Assembly: GCF_902706185.1 (NCBI RefSeq) | Contig: NZ_CACSJM010000003.1 | Span: 34,933-98,932 of the forward strand | Reading direction: 5' to 3' | DNA: 64,000 nt | Source of the DNA: Roseomonas sp. 18066 | GTDB lineage: Bacteria; Pseudomonadota; Alphaproteobacteria; Acetobacterales; Acetobacteraceae | In this document: piece by piece, positions 26,561 to 35,833 of the stretch | Layout: each line of letters opens with the position of its first letter | Position numbering within the stretch: position 1 is the first letter of the stretch | The notes under the pieces: model-generated | The model's database searches: none | Seen by the model: only the letters and a program-made list of their open reading frames with translations | What the model was told of the DNA's origin: nothing | Program-made: the position numbers and the translations under genes

Positions 26561-27423
26561 GCGCCACCATCCTTCAACCGGCGCTGCCCGGCACCGGCCT
26601 GCTGGCGCGCTTCCTGCGCCGGCGCATGGCCGCGGCCGGCGCCGCCCTGGTGCTGCTGCTGGTGCTGGCCTGCCTGCTGGGCCCGGCGCTGCTGCCCTTC
26701 GATCCTTTGCGCATCAACATGCGCGCGCGCTTCCTGCTGCCCTTCTCCGGTCCGCACTGGCTCGGCACCGACGAGCTCGGCCGCGACCTGCTGGCGCGCG
26801 TGCTCAGCGCCGGGCGCTATTCCCTGGCCATCGGATGCCTGGCGATGCTGCTCAGCCTGCTGGTCGGCGGCACGGTCGGGCTGGTCGCCGGCTTCTACCA
26901 GGGCCGCATCGGCGCCGTGCTGATGCGCTTCGTCGACGGCATGCTCTGCTTCCCCTCGATCTTCCTGCTGCTGACGCTGGCGGCGCTGACCAGCCCGGGC
27001 ATCGCCACCACCACGCTGATCATCGGGCTGACCGCCTGGATGGGCGTCGCACGGCTGATCCAGGCCGAGGTGCGCGCGCTGTGCGAGCGCGACTTCGTCA
27101 CCGCCGCCCGCGCGCTCGGCCTGCGTGACAGCCGCATCCTGCTGGACGAGCTGCTGCCCAATATCGCCGCCCCGCTCTGCGTCGCCGCCACCCTGATCGT
27201 GGCGCGCGCCATCCTGCTCGAATCCTATGTCAGCTACCTGGGCTACGGCATCCAGCCGCCGGTCGCCAGCTGGGGCAACATGCTGCAGAAGGCGCAGCAG
27301 TATTTCGTCTCCTCGCCCTGGCTGGCGATCCTGCCGGGGCTGATGATCACGCTGGCCGTCACCGGCTTCAACGCCATCGGCGACGGGCTGCGCGACGCGC
27401 TCGACCCGCGGGGGACCCGCTGA
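26557..27423 (+). CDS. Peptide-type ABC transporter permease, DppC family
   Basis: Second permease of cassette C, 288 residues, starting in the ATGA overlap with its partner. Family blocks: WLGTDELGRDLLARVLSAGR near residue 70, the EAA loop FVTAARALGLRDSRILLDELLPN, and YLGYGIQPPVASWGNML near the C-terminus. Six membrane helices are predicted by eye. The stop shares a base with the next ATG (TGATG), so permease and ATPase are coupled. Confidence 0.95.
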   Translation: MSATILQPALPGTGLLARFLRRRMAAAGAALVLLLVLACLLGPALLPFDPLRINMRARFLLPFSGPHWLGTDELGRDLLARVLSAGRYSLAIGCLAMLLSLLVGGTVGLVAGFYQGRIGAVLMRFVDGMLCFPSIFLLLTLAALTSPGIATTTLIIGLTAWMGVARLIQAEVRALCERDFVTAARALGLRDSRILLDELLPNIAAPLCVAATLIVARAILLESYVSYLGYGIQPPVASWGNMLQKAQQYFVSSPWLAILPGLMITLAVTGFNAIGDGLRDALDPRGTR

Positions 27424-28454
27424 TGACAACCAAAGACACGACAGCGCCGCTGCTGGAGATCCGCGACCTCGCCGTGCACTTCCCGACGCCGGGCGGCGCG
27501 GTGCGCGCGGTCAATGGCGTTAGCTACACGCTGCGGGCCGGCGAGACGCTGGGCATCGTCGGCGAGAGCGGCTCGGGCAAGAGCGTGCATGTGCTGGCGC
27601 TGCTCGGCCTGCTGGCGGCGCGCGGCGGCGCCGGCGCCATCGTCTCCGGCAGCGTCCGCTTCGAAGGGCAGGAGCTGATCGGCCGCGACGAGCCGGCCCT
27701 GCGCGCCCTGCGCGGCCGCCGCATCGGCGTGGTGTTCCAGGACCCGATGAGCTCGCTCAACCCGGTGCTGACCGTGGGCGAGCAGATCGCCGAGGCGCTG
27801 ACCAGCCATGGCCTCGGCCGCGCCGCCGCCACGCGCCGCGCGCTGGAGCTGCTGGAGTTGGTCGGCATCCGCGAGCCGCAGCGCCGCGCCCGCGACTACC
27901 CGCACCAGTTTTCCGGCGGCATGCGGCAGCGGGTGATGATCGCCATCGGCATCGCCTGCGAGCCGAAGTTGCTGATCGCCGACGAGCCGACCACGGCGCT
28001 CGACGTCACGGTGCAGGCGCAGGTGCTCGACCTGATGCGGGATCTTCGCAAGAAACTTGGCATGGCGATGATCTGGATCACGCATGACATGGGCGTCGTC
28101 GCCGGCATCGCCGAGACGGTGCAGGTGATGTATGGCGGCCGCATCCTGGAGCGTGGCCCGGTGCGCGCGGTGTTCCACGACACCCGCAACGCCTACACGC
28201 TCGGCCTGCTGCAATCGCTGCCCGGCGCCGCGGGGGCGGCGCATCGCAGCCGGCTGACCTCGATCCCCGGCCAGCCGCCGGACATGACGCGACCGCCGCC
28301 GGGCGATCCCTTCGCGCCGCGCAACCGCTTCGCCACGCCGCGCTGCTTCGAGGAGGTGCCGCCGCTGGCGCAGGTGCCGGACGGCGCGCCCGGCCACCTG
28401 GTCGCCGCCTGGTACGACCTGCGCGCAGCGCTGGCCGCCGAGGCCGCGGCATGA
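27423..28454 (+). CDS. Peptide-type ABC transporter ATPase, DppD family
   Basis: First ATPase of cassette C, 343 residues. Walker A GESGSGKSV at 47-55, Q-loop FQDPMSSLNPV, signature FSGGMRQR, Walker B LLIADEPTTALD, and switch THD. The C-terminal oligopeptide-transporter extension is present with GQPPDMTRPPPGDPFAPRN; its iron-sulfur-type Cys pattern is reduced to a single Cys in RFATPRCFEEVP. Unlike cassettes B and D, the two ATPases here are separate genes, joined by an ATGA overlap. Confidence 0.95.
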   Translation: MTTKDTTAPLLEIRDLAVHFPTPGGAVRAVNGVSYTLRAGETLGIVGESGSGKSVHVLALLGLLAARGGAGAIVSGSVRFEGQELIGRDEPALRALRGRRIGVVFQDPMSSLNPVLTVGEQIAEALTSHGLGRAAATRRALELLELVGIREPQRRARDYPHQFSGGMRQRVMIAIGIACEPKLLIADEPTTALDVTVQAQVLDLMRDLRKKLGMAMIWITHDMGVVAGIAETVQVMYGGRILERGPVRAVFHDTRNAYTLGLLQSLPGAAGAAHRSRLTSIPGQPPDMTRPPPGDPFAPRNRFATPRCFEEVPPLAQVPDGAPGHLVAAWYDLRAALAAEAAA

Positions 28455-29329
28455 GCCCGCCGCTGCTCGAGGTCGATGACCTGGCGCGAAGCTATCGCGG
28501 CGGCGACGGCCATGTCGTGCACGCCGTCGACGGCGTCTCCTTCCGCATCGGCGCGGGCGAGACGCTGGGGCTGGTCGGCGAATCCGGCTCCGGCAAGAGC
28601 ACCATCGGCCGGCTGGTGCTGCGGCTGGAGCAGGCCGATCGCGGCCGCATCCGCTTCGACGGGCAGGAGATCGGCGCGCTGCGCGGCGAGGCGCTGCGCC
28701 AGCTGCGACCGCGCCTGCAGATGGTGTTCCAGGACCCCTTCGCCTCGCTCAACCCGCGCCGCCGCGTCGGCGACAGCGTGGCCGCGGGGCTGCGCGCGCA
28801 TGGGCTGGCCCCCGATGCCGCCGCGCTGCGCGAGCAGGTGGCGGCGCTATTCCGCCGCGTCGGCCTCGATCCCGGCCATCTCGACCGGCATCCGCATGAA
28901 TTCTCCGGCGGCCAGCGGCAGCGCATCGGCATCGCGCGGGCGCTGGCGCTGAAGCCGCGGCTGATCGTCGCCGACGAGCCGATCACCGCCCTCGACGTCT
29001 CGATCCAGGCGCAGATCATCAATCTCTTCCTGGAGCTGCAGCAGGACAGCGGATTGTCCTATCTGTTCATCGCGCATGACCTCGGCATGGTGCGCCATCT
29101 CAGCCATCGCGTCGCCGTCATGCTGCGCGGCCGCATCGTCGAGACCGGGCCCACCGCCGCGGTCTTCGAGGATGCGCGCCACCCCTATACCCGCGCCCTG
29201 CTCAGCGCCATGCCGCTGCCCGATCCCGACCTGGAGGCGGCGCGGCAGCGCCTGACCTACACGGCCGCGCCCTTCGCGCCCGATGCCGCGCTGCGCGAGG
29301 TGACGCCGGGCCACTGGGTGCTAGGCTAG
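28451..29329 (+). CDS. Peptide-type ABC transporter ATPase, DppF family
   Basis: Second ATPase of cassette C, 292 residues. Walker A GESGSGKST at 43-51, Q-loop FQDPFASLNPRRR, signature FSGGQRQR, Walker B LIVADEPITALD (Ile replacing the common Thr or Val after the Pro), switch AHD. It forms the heterodimeric motor with the gene before it. The stop is followed 24 bases later by the monooxygenase start. Confidence 0.95.
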   Translation: MSPPLLEVDDLARSYRGGDGHVVHAVDGVSFRIGAGETLGLVGESGSGKSTIGRLVLRLEQADRGRIRFDGQEIGALRGEALRQLRPRLQMVFQDPFASLNPRRRVGDSVAAGLRAHGLAPDAAALREQVAALFRRVGLDPGHLDRHPHEFSGGQRQRIGIARALALKPRLIVADEPITALDVSIQAQIINLFLELQQDSGLSYLFIAHDLGMVRHLSHRVAVMLRGRIVETGPTAAVFEDARHPYTRALLSAMPLPDPDLEAARQRLTYTAAPFAPDAALREVTPGHWVLG

Positions 29330-29353
29330 CCTCCCCGCTTCGAAAGAACCCGC

Positions 29354-30700
29354 ATGCCTGCTGCCACCTTGCCGCCGCGCCGCCTCCGGCTCGGCGTCTT
29401 CGCCCCCATGGCCGGCCACCATATCGGCGGCTGGCGCCTGCCCGGCGCGCATCCCGGCGGCGAGGATTTTTCCGTCATGCTGCGCATCGCGCAGCAGGCC
29501 GAGGCCGCCTGCTTCGACCTTTTTTTCCTCGGCGACTCGCTCTCGGTGGGGCCGAGCTCGACGCCCTCGGTCGCGGCGCGGTTCGAGCCGCTGACCCTGC
29601 TCTCGGCGCTGGCGGCGGTGACGCGGCATATCGGCCTGGCCGGCACCGCCACCACCAGCTATGGCGACCCCTATACCCTCGCCCGGCAATTCGCCTCGCT
29701 CGACCATATCAGCGGCGGGCGCGCCGCCTGGAACATCGTCACCAGCTCCAACGCCACGGCGCCGTATAATTACGGCCGCGACGGGCGCGCCGACCATCAG
29801 GCGCGCTACGACCGCGCCGCCGAATTCGTCGAGGTCGCACGCGGGCTCTGGGACAGCTGGGAAGACGGCGCGCTGCTGCGCGACCAGGCCAGCGGCCGTT
29901 TCCTCGATGCCGACCGGCTGCATGCGCTGAACCATGACGGGCCGCATTTCTCGGTGCGCGGGCCGCTGAACCTGTCGCGCATGCCGCAGGGCCATCCGGT
30001 GCTGATCCAGGCCGGCTCCTCCAAGGCCGGGCAGGACCTGGCGGCCACCGTCGGCGAGGTCATCTTCACCGCGCAGGAAAGCCTCGACGCCGCGCAGGAT
30101 TTCTATCGCGGGCTGAAGGCGCGCATCGCCGCCGCCGGGCGCGATCCCGACGCCATCGCCATCATGCCCGGCGTGCAGCCGATCATCGGCGCCACGCCGG
30201 AAGCGGCGGCGGCGCTGTATCGCGACCTGCAGGAGGCGGTCTCGCTGCCGCTGGCGCTGCAGGGCTTGTCGCTGGAGCTCGGCCACGACGTCACCGGCTG
30301 GCCGCTGGACGCGCCGCTGCCGCCGCTGCCGCCCACCGAGGGCATCAAGAGCCGCGCCGAATTGCTCGCCGGCATCGCCGCGCGCGAGGGGCTGACCTTG
30401 CGCCAGCTGGCGCTGCGCGCCGCCGGGGCGCGCGGCCATTGCATCCTGGTGGGAACCGCCGACCAGGTCGCCGACCGCATGGCCGAATGGTTCGACAGCG
30501 GCGCGGCGGATGGCTTCAACATCATGCCACCCTACCTGCCCGGCGGCTTCGACGCGGTCGCCGCCGAGCTGGTGCCGCGGCTGCAGGCGCGTGGCCTGGC
30601 GCAGACCGCCTATGCCGGCCGCACCCTGCGGGAAAATCTGGGCCTGGCCGCCCCGGCCAATCGGCACGCGGCGCGCCGGAAGCAGGCGACGGGCAATTGA
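29354..30700 (+). CDS. FMN-dependent luciferase-like monooxygenase, NtaA/SnaA/DszA family
   Basis: Second monooxygenase of this family in the window, 448 residues. Blocks: LRLGVFAPMAGHHIGGWR, a flavin-contact region FEPLTLLSALAAVTRHIGL, HISGGRAAWNIVTSSNATA, PVLIQAGSSKAGQDLAATV and ADGFNIMPPYLPGGFDA. It uses FMNH2 from a reductase not encoded here. Compared with the enzyme at 6602 it is a clear but distant paralogue, so the two probably differ in substrate. It is the last gene of cassette C, and cassette D, with a cysteine synthase at its end, starts 114 bases downstream. Confidence 0.93.
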   Translation: MPAATLPPRRLRLGVFAPMAGHHIGGWRLPGAHPGGEDFSVMLRIAQQAEAACFDLFFLGDSLSVGPSSTPSVAARFEPLTLLSALAAVTRHIGLAGTATTSYGDPYTLARQFASLDHISGGRAAWNIVTSSNATAPYNYGRDGRADHQARYDRAAEFVEVARGLWDSWEDGALLRDQASGRFLDADRLHALNHDGPHFSVRGPLNLSRMPQGHPVLIQAGSSKAGQDLAATVGEVIFTAQESLDAAQDFYRGLKARIAAAGRDPDAIAIMPGVQPIIGATPEAAAALYRDLQEAVSLPLALQGLSLELGHDVTGWPLDAPLPPLPPTEGIKSRAELLAGIAAREGLTLRQLALRAAGARGHCILVGTADQVADRMAEWFDSGAADGFNIMPPYLPGGFDAVAAELVPRLQARGLAQTAYAGRTLRENLGLAAPANRHAARRKQATGN

Positions 30701-30814
30701 CTCACTTATATTCGCATGTTCTCCTAATTCACGATCATACGTCGCCATAATGCCTCGCCCCGTGCGGGGGTGGTGGGCGTCCCCGCCATCAACGCCATCG
30801 CATGAGGTGATGCC

Positions 30815-32383
30815 GTGCCTCTCCGCCCCTTCCGCCTCGCGCCCGCCGCCCTCGCGGTCCTGGCGCTCGCGACCCTTCCCGCCGGCGCCCAGCCGGCGCC
30901 GCAGCCGGGCGGCGTGCTGCGCATCGCTATCGACACCGACCCGCAATGCCTCGATCCGCAGCAGGCAGGCAACAACAACTCGCTGAATGTCGGGCGGCAG
31001 ATCACCGACTCGCTGACCGACCAGCGGCCCGACACCGGCGCGCTGGTGCCCTGGCTTGCCGCCAGCTGGAGCGTCAGCGCGGACAATCTTGAATTCACGT
31101 TCCAATTGCGTGATGACGCGAGCTTCAGCGACGGCACTCCCGTCGACGCGGCGGCGGTGAAGGCCAATCTGGAAGGCATCGTCAAGCTCGGCGCCCGCGC
31201 CAGCCTCGGCGCGGGCTACCTGGCCGGGCTGCGCGAGGTGCGCATCCCCGACAGCCGGACCGTCACCGTCGCCTTCGCCGCGCCGAACATCCAGTTCCTG
31301 CAGGCCACCTCGACGATGAGCCTGGGCCTGCTGGCGCCGGCGACGCTGGCGCGCAGCGCCGAGGAACGCTGCCAGGGCCAGCTGGTCGGCTCCGGCCCCT
31401 TCACCGTCGCCCGCTTCGTCCACAACCAGCAGGTGCGGCTGAACCGGCGCGACGACTACGCCTGGCCTTCCGCGCTGGCGCGGCACCAGGGGCGCGCGCA
31501 TCTGGAGGGCATCGAGTATCGCGTCATCCCGGAATCCGGCGTGCGCACCGGCAGCCTGGTGTCGCGCCAGATCGACGTGAATGCCAGCGTGCCGCCGCAG
31601 GACGAGCGGCTGCTGCTGGCGCAGCAATTGCCGGTGCTGGCGCGGGCCAATCCCGGCCTGGTCTACAGCTTCTTCCCGAACGAGGCCGACCCGCTGCTGC
31701 GCGATCCGCTGCTGCGCCAGGCGATCGTCAAGGCGGTGAACCGGGCCGAGCTGCAATCGATCATCTCGCGCTTCCAGGCGCCGGCCTCGGCGGTGCTGGC
31801 GAAGACCACGCCGCTCTACAGCGATCTCTCGGCGCTGCTGGCGCATGACCCGGATGGCAGCCGGCAGCTGCTGGAGGAAGCCGGCTGGCGGCCAGGCCAG
31901 GGCGGCATCCGCGAGCGCGACGGCCAGCGCCTGGTGATCCGCCTGTCCTACTGGCAGTCGACGCCCTTCCTCGAGCTGGTGCAGCAGCAGCTGCGCGCCG
32001 TCGGCATCGACCTGCAGCTGAACCGCACGACGATCAGCCAGGTCACCGCCCTCCGCGACAGCGGCAGCTACCAGCTGCAATTCTTCAACCTGACGCGGGC
32101 CGATCCCGACATCCTGCGCGCCGTCTTCGGCAGCAGCGGCCGCAACGTCAACAACCGCGCCGCCGCCCCGGTCGACGCGCTGCTGCAGGCCTCCAGCGCC
32201 GAGCTCGATCCGACCAGGCGCCGCGACCTGGTGGCGCAGGCCGAGCGCGCGCTGATCGAGGCCGGCCATGTCATCCCGCTGGTCGAGCTGTCCACTGTCA
32301 TCGCCACGGGCAAGAACGTGCACGGGCTGGACTACGAGGCCTCGTCGCGGCTGCAGCTCTACGACACCTGGCTCGGGCGCTGA
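30815..32383 (+). CDS. Periplasmic solute-binding protein, family 5 (peptide type)
   Basis: Binding protein of cassette D, 522 residues, with a Sec signal cut near residue 25 (AGA-Q). GTG start with GAGGTG upstream; an ATG five bases earlier is in another frame. Family blocks: RQITDSLTDQRPDTGALVPW, FQLRDDASFSDGTPVDAAAV, GSGPFTVARFVHNQQVRL, LRQAIVKAVNRAELQSII and LLEEAGWRPGQGGIRERDG. The 114-base gap before it carries a CACTTATA element (30703-30710) and CCATAATGC, both also seen before cassette B, so a separate promoter is likely. Confidence 0.93.
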   Translation: MPLRPFRLAPAALAVLALATLPAGAQPAPQPGGVLRIAIDTDPQCLDPQQAGNNNSLNVGRQITDSLTDQRPDTGALVPWLAASWSVSADNLEFTFQLRDDASFSDGTPVDAAAVKANLEGIVKLGARASLGAGYLAGLREVRIPDSRTVTVAFAAPNIQFLQATSTMSLGLLAPATLARSAEERCQGQLVGSGPFTVARFVHNQQVRLNRRDDYAWPSALARHQGRAHLEGIEYRVIPESGVRTGSLVSRQIDVNASVPPQDERLLLAQQLPVLARANPGLVYSFFPNEADPLLRDPLLRQAIVKAVNRAELQSIISRFQAPASAVLAKTTPLYSDLSALLAHDPDGSRQLLEEAGWRPGQGGIRERDGQRLVIRLSYWQSTPFLELVQQQLRAVGIDLQLNRTTISQVTALRDSGSYQLQFFNLTRADPDILRAVFGSSGRNVNNRAAAPVDALLQASSAELDPTRRRDLVAQAERALIEAGHVIPLVELSTVIATGKNVHGLDYEASSRLQLYDTWLGR

Positions 32384-32388
32384 GGGCG

Positions 32389-33357
32389 ATGCCGCGCCAG
32401 ACCCGCCTGCCGCCGCCCGGCTATGTCGCCCGCCGCCTGGGGCAGTCGGCGCTGGTGCTCTGGGCCGCCTTCACCCTGGCCTTCGCCATCCTCTACATCC
32501 TGCCCAGCGACCCGGTCAGCATCATGCTGAACCAGGCCGAGCAGAGCCTGGCGGATGCGGCGCAGGTCGCGGCGCTGCGCGCCGAGTACAACCTGGATCA
32601 ACCGCTGGTGGTGCAATACGGCATCGCGCTGTGGCGGGCGCTGCATCTCGACCTCGGCCGCTCGATCCAGACCGGGCAGCCGGTCGCGGCGCTGCTGGCG
32701 CAGGCGATCCCGGCCACCGCCACGCTGGCCGCCGCGGCGCTGGCGCTCGCCCTGGTGGGCGGCATCGGCCTGGCCCTGGCCGGCAGCCTGGCCCAGGCGG
32801 GCTGGCTGCGCGCGGCGCTGCTGGCGGCGCCCGCGCTCGGCGTCTCGCTGCCCACCTTCTGGATCGGGCTGCTGCTGCTGCAGGCGCTGTCCTTCCATTT
32901 CTTCCTGTTCCCGGCGATGGGGAACGAGGGCTGGCAGTCGCTGGTGCTGCCGGCGCTGACGCTCGCCGTGCCCACCTCGGCGGCCATCGCCCAGGTGCTG
33001 GGCCGCTCGCTCGCCGCCGCCTGGGGCCAGCCCTTCGCCGAGGCGATCCGTGCCAAGGGAGTCTCCCGCCCGCGGCTGCTGCTGACCCATGTGCTGCCCA
33101 ATGCGGCGGTGCCGCTGCTGACCATGGCCGGCATCATCACCGGCAACCTGCTGGCCGGCTCCGTCGTCACCGAGACGGTGTTCTCGCGCGAGGGCGTCGG
33201 CCGGCTGGCGCAGGGCGCCGTCGCGGTCAAGGACATCCCCGTGGTGCAGGGCGTCGTGCTGCTGGCGGCGGCCAGCTTCGTGCTGGTCAACCTGCTGGTC
33301 GACCTGCTGTATCCGCTGCTCGACCCGCGCATCCTGCAGCAGCGCCAGGCCGGCTGA
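32389..33357 (+). CDS. Peptide-type ABC transporter permease, DppB family
   Basis: First permease of cassette D, 322 residues, starting five bases after the binding-protein stop. Features: N-terminal helix with LAFAILYILPSDPVSIMLN, periplasmic LRAEYNLDQPLVVQYGIAL, an EAA loop FAEAIRAKGVSRPRLLLTHV, and the end block TETVFSREGVGRLAQGAV with DLLYPLLDPRILQQ. The end block is closer to that of cassette B (FGRKGVG) than to cassette C (FTWPGMG), which matches the shared fused-ATPase layout of B and D. Confidence 0.94.
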   Translation: MPRQTRLPPPGYVARRLGQSALVLWAAFTLAFAILYILPSDPVSIMLNQAEQSLADAAQVAALRAEYNLDQPLVVQYGIALWRALHLDLGRSIQTGQPVAALLAQAIPATATLAAAALALALVGGIGLALAGSLAQAGWLRAALLAAPALGVSLPTFWIGLLLLQALSFHFFLFPAMGNEGWQSLVLPALTLAVPTSAAIAQVLGRSLAAAWGQPFAEAIRAKGVSRPRLLLTHVLPNAAVPLLTMAGIITGNLLAGSVVTETVFSREGVGRLAQGAVAVKDIPVVQGVVLLAAASFVLVNLLVDLLYPLLDPRILQQRQAG

Positions 33358-33358
33358 G

Positions 33359-34213
33359 ATGGCCGATCCGCTGACCCTGGCGGCGATCGCCGCGCCGCGC
33401 CGCCCGCTGCCCTGGCTGGCGCTCGCCAGCGCGGCGCTGCTGGCCCTCGTCCTCGGCTGGGGCCTGGCGCCCTGGCTGTTCACCGCGACCGACCCGCTGC
33501 GCGGCGTGCCGCTGCAGGCGCTGCAGCCGCCCTCGGCCGCGCATTGGTTCGGCACCGACCATCTGGGCCGCGACATCCTGGCGCGCACCATCCATGGATC
33601 GGCGACCTCGCTGCAGGCGACCGGGCTCGCGGTGCTGGTGGCCCTCCTCGGCGGCGCGCCGATCGGGCTGCTGGCGGGCTTCTTCGGCGGCCGGCTGGAT
33701 GCCGTGCTGATGCGCGCCGTCGACGTGCTGATGGCCATCCCCTCGCTGCTGCTGTCGATGGCCATCGTCACCGTCCTCGGCTTCGGCACGGTGGAGATCG
33801 CCGTCGCCGTCGGCCTCTCCGCGGTGGCCGCCTTCGCCCGGCTGGCGCGCGGCGAGGCGCTGCGCTGGCGCCACGCCGTCTTCGTCGAGGCCGGGCTCGC
33901 CGCCGGCGTCGGCATCCCCGCCACCATCCTGCGCCATGTGCTGCCGCACGCGGCGGGGCCGGTGCTGGCGCTGGCGGCGCTGGAATTCGGCTCGGCGGTG
34001 CTGGCGGTCTCGTCGCTGAGCTTCCTGGGCTTCGGCGCGCCGCCGCCGCAGCCCGAATGGGGGCTGCTGATCGCCGAGGGCCGCAACTACCTGGCCGTCG
34101 CCTGGTGGTACACGACGCTGCCCGGGCTGGTGGTGCTGCTGGTGGTGCTGGCGGCCAACCAGCTGGCGCGCCATGCCCAGGATCGCGGGCAGGATCGCGG
34201 GGGGCCGCGCTGA
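33359..34213 (+). CDS. Peptide-type ABC transporter permease, DppC family
   Basis: Second permease of cassette D, 284 residues, one base after its partner's stop. Motif HWFGTDHLGRDILARTIHGS near residue 62, EAA loop FVEAGLAAGVGIPATILRHVLPHA and FLGFGAPPPQPEWGLL near the end. The sequence is visibly similar to the DppC permease of cassette B. The stop shares a base with the next start (TGATG). Confidence 0.95.
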   Translation: MADPLTLAAIAAPRRPLPWLALASAALLALVLGWGLAPWLFTATDPLRGVPLQALQPPSAAHWFGTDHLGRDILARTIHGSATSLQATGLAVLVALLGGAPIGLLAGFFGGRLDAVLMRAVDVLMAIPSLLLSMAIVTVLGFGTVEIAVAVGLSAVAAFARLARGEALRWRHAVFVEAGLAAGVGIPATILRHVLPHAAGPVLALAALEFGSAVLAVSSLSFLGFGAPPPQPEWGLLIAEGRNYLAVAWWYTTLPGLVVLLVVLAANQLARHAQDRGQDRGGPR

Positions 34214-35805
34214 TGCCGCCGCTGCTGCAGGTCGAGGATCTGCGCGTCACCTACCGCCCGCGCGGCCAGGCGCCGGTCGCGGCGCTGGAGGGCGTCAGCC
34301 TGGCGCTGCATGCGGGCGAGGTGCTGGCGATCGTCGGCGAGAGCGGCTCCGGCAAGTCGACGCTGGCCGCCGCCATCGCCGGGCTGACCCCGGCGGGCGC
34401 CCGGCTGGAGGGCCGCATCCTGCTCGACGGCCGTCCCGTCACCGGCCTCGCCGAGCGCGACTGGCGCGCCCTGCGCGGCCGCCGCATCGGCTATGTGCCG
34501 CAGGAGCCGGGGCTGTCGCTCGACCCGATCCAGCGCATCGGCGCGCAGCTGGCGGAGGCGCTGACCGTGCATGGCGTCGCCGCCGCCGAGGCCTGGCGCC
34601 GCGTGCCGGAAATCCTCGCCGAGGTCGGGCTGCCGGACCCTGAAGGGATCGCGCAGAAATTCCCGCATGAATTGTCGGGCGGCATGCGCCAGCGCGTGCT
34701 GATCGGCATCGGCCTGGCCAACGACCCGCCGCTGCTGATCGCCGACGAGCCGACCAGCGGCCTCGACGTCTCGGTGCAGCGCCAGGTGCTGGACCACCTG
34801 GAGGGGCTGATCCAGCGCCGCCGCGTCGCCGTGCTGCTGATCACCCATGACCTGGGCATGGCCGCCGACCGCGCCGACCGGCTGCTGGTGATGCGCGGCG
34901 GCCGCGTGGTCGAGGCCGGCCCGGTGCGCGACGTCTTCGCCAATCCGCGCCACCCCTATACCGCGGCGCTGCTGGCGGCCGCGCGGCCATCCGCGCCGGC
35001 ACCGCGGCCGATGCCGCCCGGCCTCCCGCTGATGATCGTCGAAGGCCTGGCCAAGCGGTTTGGCGCGGCGACGGCGCTGGACGGCGTCTCCTTCGCCGTG
35101 CCGCGCGGCGGCACCACCGCCATCGTCGGCGAGAGCGGCTCCGGCAAGACCACCACGGCGCGCATCATGCTGGGGCTGGAGACGCCCTCGGCCGGCCGCG
35201 TCCGCTTCGACGGCGCCGATGTCGCGGGGCTGCGCGGCGCCGCGCTGCGCGGCTTCCGCCGCCGCGTCCAGGTGGTCTACCAGAACCCCTACGCCTCGCT
35301 CGACCCGCGCTTCACGGTGGAGCAGACCATCGCCGAGCCGCTGCGCGCCTTCGGCCTCGGCGACCGCGCGGCGCGCCGGGTCCGCGTCGCGGCGCTGATG
35401 GACAGCGTCGGCCTGCCGGCGCGGCTGGCGGGCAATCGTCCCGCGGCGCTGTCGGGCGGCCAGCGGCAGCGCGTCGCCATCGCCCGCGCGCTGGCCATCG
35501 GGCCGGAGCTCGTGGTGCTGGACGAGCCGGTCTCGGCGCTGGACGCCGCGGTGCAGGCGCAGATCCTGGCGCTGCTGCGCGACCTGCAGCGGCAGCTCGG
35601 CGTCAGCTACCTGCTGATCTCGCACGACCTCGCCGTGGTGCGGGAGGTCGCCGACCATGTCGTGGTGCTGCATCGCGGCCGCGTGGTCGAGCAGGGCCCG
35701 GCGGAGGCGCTCTTCGAGCGCCCGGCCGAGCCCTATACCCGGGCGCTGCTCGGCGACGCCCCGGGCCAGCGCGCCGCGCGCCGCCTGGCGCTGGCGCCGG
35801 CCTGA
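34213..35805 (+). CDS. Fused double ATPase of a peptide-type ABC transporter (DppD-DppF fusion)
   Basis: 530-residue protein with two ABC ATPase domains. Domain 1: Walker A GESGSGKST (42-50), signature LSGGMRQR, Walker B LLIADEPTSGLD. Domain 2: Walker A GESGSGKTT (306-314), signature LSGGQRQR, Walker B LVVLDEPVSALD. Switch histidines are present in THD and SHD. It powers cassette D. The real start is the ATG at 34213; the upstream open frame runs antisense to sense through the permease gene and is not coding. Confidence 0.95.
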   Translation: MPPLLQVEDLRVTYRPRGQAPVAALEGVSLALHAGEVLAIVGESGSGKSTLAAAIAGLTPAGARLEGRILLDGRPVTGLAERDWRALRGRRIGYVPQEPGLSLDPIQRIGAQLAEALTVHGVAAAEAWRRVPEILAEVGLPDPEGIAQKFPHELSGGMRQRVLIGIGLANDPPLLIADEPTSGLDVSVQRQVLDHLEGLIQRRRVAVLLITHDLGMAADRADRLLVMRGGRVVEAGPVRDVFANPRHPYTAALLAAARPSAPAPRPMPPGLPLMIVEGLAKRFGAATALDGVSFAVPRGGTTAIVGESGSGKTTTARIMLGLETPSAGRVRFDGADVAGLRGAALRGFRRRVQVVYQNPYASLDPRFTVEQTIAEPLRAFGLGDRAARRVRVAALMDSVGLPARLAGNRPAALSGGQRQRVAIARALAIGPELVVLDEPVSALDAAVQAQILALLRDLQRQLGVSYLLISHDLAVVREVADHVVVLHRGRVVEQGPAEALFERPAEPYTRALLGDAPGQRAARRLALAPA

Positions 35806-35833
35806 ACCACACATCCCTTCCAGGAGAAACAGC

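Noticed and set aside
29321..32323. Open frame of 1000 codons on the minus strand
   Set aside because: Antisense to the monooxygenase and the cassette D binding protein; no recognisable motif or ribosome site.
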